From positions 1,364,001 through 1,428,000 of the forward strand of contig NZ_RBII01000001.1 in assembly GCF_003634015.1 (NCBI RefSeq): 64,000 nt of DNA. Reading direction: 5' to 3'. Below are positions 59,229-64,000 of the stretch, piece by piece. The translations under genes were made by a program, and so were the position numbers. This DNA is from Litorimonas taeanensis (GTDB lineage: Bacteria > Pseudomonadota > Alphaproteobacteria > Caulobacterales > Maricaulaceae). The stretch's first letter is position 1. Each line of letters begins with the position of its first letter. Below the pieces are notes generated by a model. The model was given only the letters and a program-made list of their open reading frames with translations. It was not told the DNA's origin and made no database searches.

Positions 59229-60563
59229 CTACTGCGGAAATTGCACGACGCTAAACCCTACACCAACAGCCATATTGACGAAGCGTTGAGACGCTCTACC
59301 CAAAACATGAATTTCATTTTGGACTGAAGTTTGTTTCACAATCGCATGCGGCCCCGCAATGTGACTATTGGAATTCAATAGGTCTGCGTAAATCGGCGTA
59401 ATTCGTTTTCCGTCATGCGTTATAACAGTTAAGGCTCTTGCTGACTTATCACCAAGGGTCACAAGTCCTTGTTTTGCAAACTCCGCAATATGTTCGGCAC
59501 GCGCTAAATGCCCACGCGCCTCGGCTCTGTCCGGTGCCCAATAGGCCTCATCAAATATGCGCCGTTTCAACTGTTGATCATGAATAGTTTCCAGAGCGAT
59601 AAAGAAACGACGCCGCTGCAATTTCGTAAAGGCTTCACTTTTGTAAAAGTCCTCCACTTGAGGGCGCGATATGCCCCAGCTGACTATTCTACCTTTTTCA
59701 AAATTTCTGCGACGATGTGCATCTTCGTAGCCCGTAAGAAATTCACCATTATTATAATAGCCTACGCTAGTCATCCATGGGCTGACGACATCAACACCCG
59801 CATTACCCACGCCCAATTTAACAGCAGTTCCAATGTAACTTTCAGCATAAGAAATTCTATCAATTTGGCGGCGATAGGCTCTATTTTCTGTTTGCGGGTC
59901 TGTTCCAAATTCGCTGTGTAGTTTCCGCGCGGCATTGTGTTTTCCCATCAAGGAATTCACACCAGACCAGATATCTTCTCCAGCCTTTCCAACACAATTT
60001 AACCCTTCACATTTCGTAGACCCCACACTGGACGTTAATCTTTGCCCTGTGACGAACAGCTCACCCACGCCATGTAATAGGCCGCCAGCAACATCCAGCG
60101 TTAGATCTGGAATAAAGAGAGCGGCATCCCCTACAGAGTCGACCTTTTCCGTGCGCTTACCAACGGCCTTTACGGCGCGAACTGGAGTCTTCACCAAATT
60201 CGCCATACGAGCCCCTGTGGATTGCAAGACAACACCAGATGTAGAACGGCTCTTCAATATATCCGTGATGTATAGCTCTTGAATATAGATGCGGGTGTCC
60301 TGAGTGCCTTTAACAACGACGTCCCCTGAATCTGTCAATATTTTAAAGCGGAGTTGGTCATGATCAATAATCGCATAAGGGTACACCTTATGCAGTTCGC
60401 CGCTCATCCATGCCTCGCCTAGAATCTCTTGCGCAAATACATGATGCTCTCTTACGGTTTGTTCTTGCTGTGCATTTGACGACGCAAGGACAGGCCCCTG
60501 CCCCATTCCAAAAAATACGATAAGAAGGGCCGTATTGAGCATTATATTTTTAAAAGGCTTCAT
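59229..60563 (-). CDS. Exported protein of unknown function
   Basis: This protein of about 444 residues has a signal peptide (hydrophobic stretch about 9-27, cleavage near VLASS). I do not recognise the family. There is a Cys pair about 190 residues in (KCEGLNCVG) that may form a disulphide, and a Gly/Ala-rich helical stretch before it (VGDAALFIPDLTLDVAGGLLHGVGELF) that may contact a membrane. The ATG at 60563 is preferred to a GTG at 60566. It stands alone between the nitrilase-fold lipoprotein and the RND efflux genes and need not belong to either. Confidence 0.78.
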   Translation of the reverse strand: MKPFKNIMLNTALLIVFFGMGQGPVLASSNAQQEQTVREHHVFAQEILGEAWMSGELHKVYPYAIIDHDQLRFKILTDSGDVVVKGTQDTRIYIQELYITDILKSRSTSGVVLQSTGARMANLVKTPVRAVKAVGKRTEKVDSVGDAALFIPDLTLDVAGGLLHGVGELFVTGQRLTSSVGSTKCEGLNCVGKAGEDIWSGVNSLMGKHNAARKLHSEFGTDPQTENRAYRRQIDRISYAESYIGTAVKLGVGNAGVDVVSPWMTSVGYYNNGEFLTGYEDAHRRRNFEKGRIVSWGISRPQVEDFYKSEAFTKLQRRRFFIALETIHDQQLKRRIFDEAYWAPDRAEARGHLARAEHIAEFAKQGLVTLGDKSARALTVITHDGKRITPIYADLLNSNSHIAGPHAIVKQTSVQNEIHVLGRASQRFVNMAVGVGFSVVQFPQ

Positions 60564-60710
60564 CACTCCGAAATCAGCTTTCTTTATGGTGTTCGCGCAA
60601 CAGCAAGAACTTTTAAGGTATCATCAAATTCATGAATCAAGAGATGATGCCCCACCATGCAATATTCAAGCACAGTGAGGCAAAGAAAAAACGAATGGTT
60701 AATATTTTTC

Positions 60711-63700
60711 CTAGGCTGTGAATTTCTCTCTTGGCTTACCGTTAATCAGATAAACAAAGAACCGGCGAATATCAGCGCCTATTCCGTATAGGGCGGGCAC
60801 GAAAAACAACGTCACGAATAAGGCAAATAGAACTCCAAAAGCTAAGCTAATGGCAATTGGTATCAACCACTGCGCTTGAAGCGAGCGCTCCATAAGCAAG
60901 GGGAACAACCCGACAAATGTTGTCAACGAAGTGAGCAAAATTGGGCGGAATCGTCTTGTGCCTGCTTCGATAAGGGCATCAGCACCGGCCATACCCTTAT
61001 CGCGCAGACGATGAACATAATCGAGCAAGACAAGATTATCATTCACGGCAACACCTGCCGCTGCAAACATCCCCAATATGGACAAGACAGACATAGGCGT
61101 TCCGAATAACAAATGGCCAATTATCATGCCGCAATAACAAAAGGGAATCGCCGCAAATAAAATCAAAATGGGTTCAGCATAAGATTTGAACGATATCGCC
61201 ACTAAGACATAGGCCGCCAAGATTGCAATAATCATAAGCGTCATGAGTTCGGCTTGGAACTCAGCTTCATCTTGTGACCGTCCAATATTACCCGGCGTTA
61301 CGTTAGGGTGAACCGTGTTAAAGTCATTGAAGAATTCTTCGTCCAAGGTTTTACGAATTTCTTCTGCTCTTTCCGACGCCACTTCAGCGCTAACAATAAT
61401 AGCGCGTTGTCGTTCACGGCGCAGAATTCGATTTGTACCTTTCTCATAACGTAACTCAGCAACGGCTTCTAAAGGCAACTCCCTTCCGTCGCTCGTACGG
61501 ATTCGAATAGACTTAAGAAAATCAAGAGACTCACGATCTATGCGGGGATAACGAACATATACACGCACATCTTCTCCATCACGAGGTAAGCGCTGTACTT
61601 CTTCGCCAAAGAACCCCTGACGAACCTGCCTTGCAACATCAGCAGATGTTATACCAAGGCTCTCTGCACCGGGCTTAAGATCAAACTGTATCTCATCAGA
61701 AGCGCTATCCATATCATTCACGACATTAAACACGCCCTCATAGCTCCGCAGGTGATTCATTAAATCTTCTGCGGCGGGTTTAAGATCTTCAAACTCTTTC
61801 GCGTTCAAAACATATTGTATAGCAGGCCCATTATTACCACCTTGGTAATTAATATTGATGTTTTCTGCGTCTGGTACATCGCCAATAAGTTCGCGTAGAC
61901 GTTCTGTCGCGTCTTTGACCTTCATGGCACGTGTTTCCGGCGGCACGAGCTTTACGAGGGCAAGGACATTATTATCGCGGGACCGCGTGTACCAATTTTC
62001 AATTAAATCTCCATCTTTGGCTTTAATCTCTTGCTGGAGCTCATGTTCAGCCTTTTGAATCTGAGCCAAGACTTCAAGCGTGCGCGCATAGGGCGTACCT
62101 TCAGGTAGCGTCACATCAATCTCAATTTGGTCCGACTCCCCTTCAGGGAAAAAGGTAGATGTCACCAATCCATTGGTCACAAGGCCCACAGTCAATATCA
62201 TAAAACCGATAAATATAGAGGCCGTGACATAACGGTAGTATAGAGCCTTAATAATAAGCGGACGATAAACAGATCGGGCGAACCACATGAGGCTTTCCGA
62301 TATTTTATTCTGAAATCTCATTATACGGCTTTTTGGATTTACAGGTTTTAAGTGCGCCAAATGTGCCGGCAAAATCAGTAAAGACTCAAGCAATGAGAAG
62401 GCGAGTGCTAAAATCACAACCAGTGAAATTGCCCGAGTAAATTCGCTAGTGCCGCCAGATAAATACATCCAAGGGGCAAAGAAAATCATCGTTGTCAAAA
62501 CAGCAAATATCACAGGTTTAACCACCATACTCGTTCCGCCCACGGCTGCGTCAAGCTCAACTTCGCCTTCTTCTGTTTTATAGTGGATGGCTTCGCCAAC
62601 AATGATAGCGTCATCGACGATAACCCCAATCACTAACAGAAAGGCAAAGGTCGAAATCATATTAAATGAGACATCAAAGAGAGGCAGCAGAGCGAGTCCA
62701 CCTGCAAAGGCCGTTGCAATCCCAACCGAAACCCAGAGGGCAATTTTCGGACGCAAAAACAACATTAATGTTAGACAAACTAAGAGTAGTCCCATGAAGA
62801 AATTCTTGGCAATTGTTGAAATTCGCCCTGAATAATCGTCTTCTGCATTATCCCATTCCGTAATTGTAATACCTTCTGGAATATTTTGATTTAGCCCTTC
62901 CACATAACCACGAACATTTTCAGACATCTTCAAAATGTCCATATTCGGGCCACTCATTATTTGAACCAAAATGGTGCGCTTCCCATTCACAGTCGCCATC
63001 AAATCGACTTGTTCAAAGCCATCAATTACCTCAGCAATATCCTTGACACGAATGACAGCGCCGCTTGCATCTTGGCGCACGATAATATTTTCAAAATCCG
63101 ATTGCGTATCAGCCTGTCGACGCGTGCGTAGCTGCATATTGCCTACATCTGTCCGCACATTACCTGAAGAGGCATTCACGGATGTCCCGCGAATAGCTGT
63201 CGCAACCTCGGCCAATGTTAGGCCGTATTGCCGTAATGTCGCCTCTGATACTTCGATTGAGACTTCTTCGCCGCGAACGCCAAATAACTCCACGGCAGGC
63301 ACATATCCCAGCAATGCAATCTCTCGGCGCGTCTTTTCAGCAAAACGCTTTAACTCTCTTTCGCTAACAGTTTCATCTCCAGAAACAGCCAAACGAATAA
63401 CTTCGTCTCGGTTTCTGAAGATATTTATTTGTGGTTCTTCAGCCGCTGGTGGAAACGCATTAATTGAATCAATCTTCCGCTTCACATCCGCCAGCAGTTT
63501 AGCTTCATCGACACCGTTCTTTCCTACAACAGTGACAGAGCCCCCACCTTCACCCGCAAAAGCCCACATACGATTTATATCGTCAACTTCTGAAAGAGCT
63601 TCTTCCATTCGAACAATGATTTGCTCTTCTACATCTTGAGGCGATGCACCCGGCCATGCAACATAAGTGTTAGCCCCTGGAAACTCTACATAAGGATCGA

Positions 63701-63809
63701 GTTCTCTTTCAATTTGGATATAGCTGACAAGGCCGCCCAAGAGACATATAATCATCAATAAGTTTGCGGCGACGGGATTACTTGCCCACCATTTAACTAT
63801 TCTATTCAT
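60711..63809 (-). CDS. RND-family efflux permease
   Basis: This 1032-residue inner-membrane pump has the AcrB/HAE1 layout: first helix at 12-30, a large periplasmic porter domain, a helix bundle with proton-relay Asp399-Asp400 (GVIVDDAIIVGEAI), a second porter domain and a second helix bundle (GMFAAAGVAVNDNLVLLDYV). It exports toxic compounds with proton influx. Its ATG overlaps the stop of the upstream adaptor gene. It may remove a toxic substrate or intermediate of the island or serve general resistance. Confidence 0.95.
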   Translation of the reverse strand: MNRIVKWWASNPVAANLLMIICLLGGLVSYIQIERELDPYVEFPGANTYVAWPGASPQDVEEQIIVRMEEALSEVDDINRMWAFAGEGGGSVTVVGKNGVDEAKLLADVKRKIDSINAFPPAAEEPQINIFRNRDEVIRLAVSGDETVSERELKRFAEKTRREIALLGYVPAVELFGVRGEEVSIEVSEATLRQYGLTLAEVATAIRGTSVNASSGNVRTDVGNMQLRTRRQADTQSDFENIIVRQDASGAVIRVKDIAEVIDGFEQVDLMATVNGKRTILVQIMSGPNMDILKMSENVRGYVEGLNQNIPEGITITEWDNAEDDYSGRISTIAKNFFMGLLLVCLTLMLFLRPKIALWVSVGIATAFAGGLALLPLFDVSFNMISTFAFLLVIGVIVDDAIIVGEAIHYKTEEGEVELDAAVGGTSMVVKPVIFAVLTTMIFFAPWMYLSGGTSEFTRAISLVVILALAFSLLESLLILPAHLAHLKPVNPKSRIMRFQNKISESLMWFARSVYRPLIIKALYYRYVTASIFIGFMILTVGLVTNGLVTSTFFPEGESDQIEIDVTLPEGTPYARTLEVLAQIQKAEHELQQEIKAKDGDLIENWYTRSRDNNVLALVKLVPPETRAMKVKDATERLRELIGDVPDAENININYQGGNNGPAIQYVLNAKEFEDLKPAAEDLMNHLRSYEGVFNVVNDMDSASDEIQFDLKPGAESLGITSADVARQVRQGFFGEEVQRLPRDGEDVRVYVRYPRIDRESLDFLKSIRIRTSDGRELPLEAVAELRYEKGTNRILRRERQRAIIVSAEVASERAEEIRKTLDEEFFNDFNTVHPNVTPGNIGRSQDEAEFQAELMTLMIIAILAAYVLVAISFKSYAEPILILFAAIPFCYCGMIIGHLLFGTPMSVLSILGMFAAAGVAVNDNLVLLDYVHRLRDKGMAGADALIEAGTRRFRPILLTSLTTFVGLFPLLMERSLQAQWLIPIAISLAFGVLFALFVTLFFVPALYGIGADIRRFFVYLINGKPREKFTA

Positions 63810-64000
63810 GGTCTAGCTCCCGAAGCTATGCGCGTTTCGGCAGCGCCTCCTGTTTTCACCAACTCAATTTTCATTCCATCTGCAACGCCGCGGATAGGAG
63901 AGGTAATGACGGCTTCACCACGCGTGAGACCGTTCGACAGCACAGCGCGATCACGATTAGACGACACAACGGTGACTGTCTTAACTGAAAGCGTACCATC
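63806..64000 (-). CDS. RND periplasmic adaptor (membrane-fusion protein), C-terminal part
   Basis: The last 64 residues of an HlyD/AcrA-like adaptor are visible, reading DGTLSVKTVTVVSSNRD, LSNGLTRGEAVITSPIRG and ending ETRIASGARP, with the stop overlapping the RND permease start (ATGA). The N-terminal part lies outside the window. It would link the permease to an outer-membrane channel, which is not in view. Confidence 0.85.
   Translation of the reverse strand, partial: DGTLSVKTVTVVSSNRDRAVLSNGLTRGEAVITSPIRGVADGMKIELVKTGGAAETRIASGARP

Noticed and set aside
62971-63639. 222-codon frame antisense to the RND permease
   Set aside because: It is a shadow of a clearly coding permease; Ser/Thr-rich translation is typical of the opposite strand of a coding gene.
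1-64000. Phage, insertion sequence, CRISPR or toxin-antitoxin content
   Set aside because: No integrase, transposase, regularly spaced repeats or toxin-like small gene pairs were seen.

Overview
The window looks like a chromosomal catabolic island of a marine alphaproteobacterium. This is inferred from four TonB-dependent receptors, many family III CoA-transferases, a FixK-like regulator, moderate GC and tightly overlapping operons; a Hyphomonadaceae/Maricaulales-type host is a guess. I see no rRNA, tRNA, CRISPR array, insertion sequence or phage genes.

Layout. 1-3409: a TonB-dependent receptor with its own terminator and a tandem LacI-like operator, then a long intergenic stretch. 3410-7594: a CpcT/CpeT-like lipoprotein, a nitrilase-fold protein, and an aldehyde dehydrogenase/crotonase pair. 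21387 down to 7601: an uninterrupted 14-gene minus-strand operon (HapK/REDY-like protein, SDR, NodB/PuuE-like hydrolase, CitE-like lyase, MaoC hydratase, acyl-CoA dehydrogenase, two CoA-transferases, CMD protein, MFS, two MmgE/PrpD proteins, PaaK-like ligase, amidase). 21502-23871: a divergent methyltransferase operon. 23944-30565: an HMG-CoA-lyase-like gene, an isochorismatase-fold amidase, two more NodB/PuuE-like hydrolases, a CoA-transferase and LeuCD-like hydratase subunits. 30636-45726: three TonB receptors around a GntR/FAD-oxidase/VOC/reductase operon. 45726-58976: an MFS, a Tat-lipoprotein flavin amine oxidase, a FixK/FNR-type regulator, and a second VOC/reductase/CpeT-like module. 59229-64000: an unknown exported protein and an RND efflux system, whose adaptor gene is cut by the window end.

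How the genes may work together (inference). Imidase-like, amidase, alkylmaleate-hydratase-like (LeuCD), CoA-transferase and citramalyl-CoA/HMG-CoA-lyase-like functions form a logical route from substituted cyclic imides (for example alkylmaleimides) through amic acids, alkylmaleates and alkylmalyl-CoA to pyruvate plus an acyl-CoA. The acyl-CoA dehydrogenase, crotonase and MaoC genes could then process the acyl-CoA. Three CpcT/CpeT-like proteins (a bilin-lyase fold) and a HapK/REDY-like protein raise the possibility that the starting material is a linear tetrapyrrole or another pyrrole pigment. That link is speculative.

Two further patterns stand out. First, FNR-type palindromes (TTGAY-N4-RTCAW) recur upstream of at least seven transcription units, and the window encodes a matching regulator with the E-T-V-S-R recognition helix. 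Second, hydrolase folds with changed nucleophiles are repeated: three alpha/beta-hydrolase proteins have G-x-H-T-G at the nucleophile elbow, and two nitrilase-fold proteins have Ser where the catalytic Cys should be.
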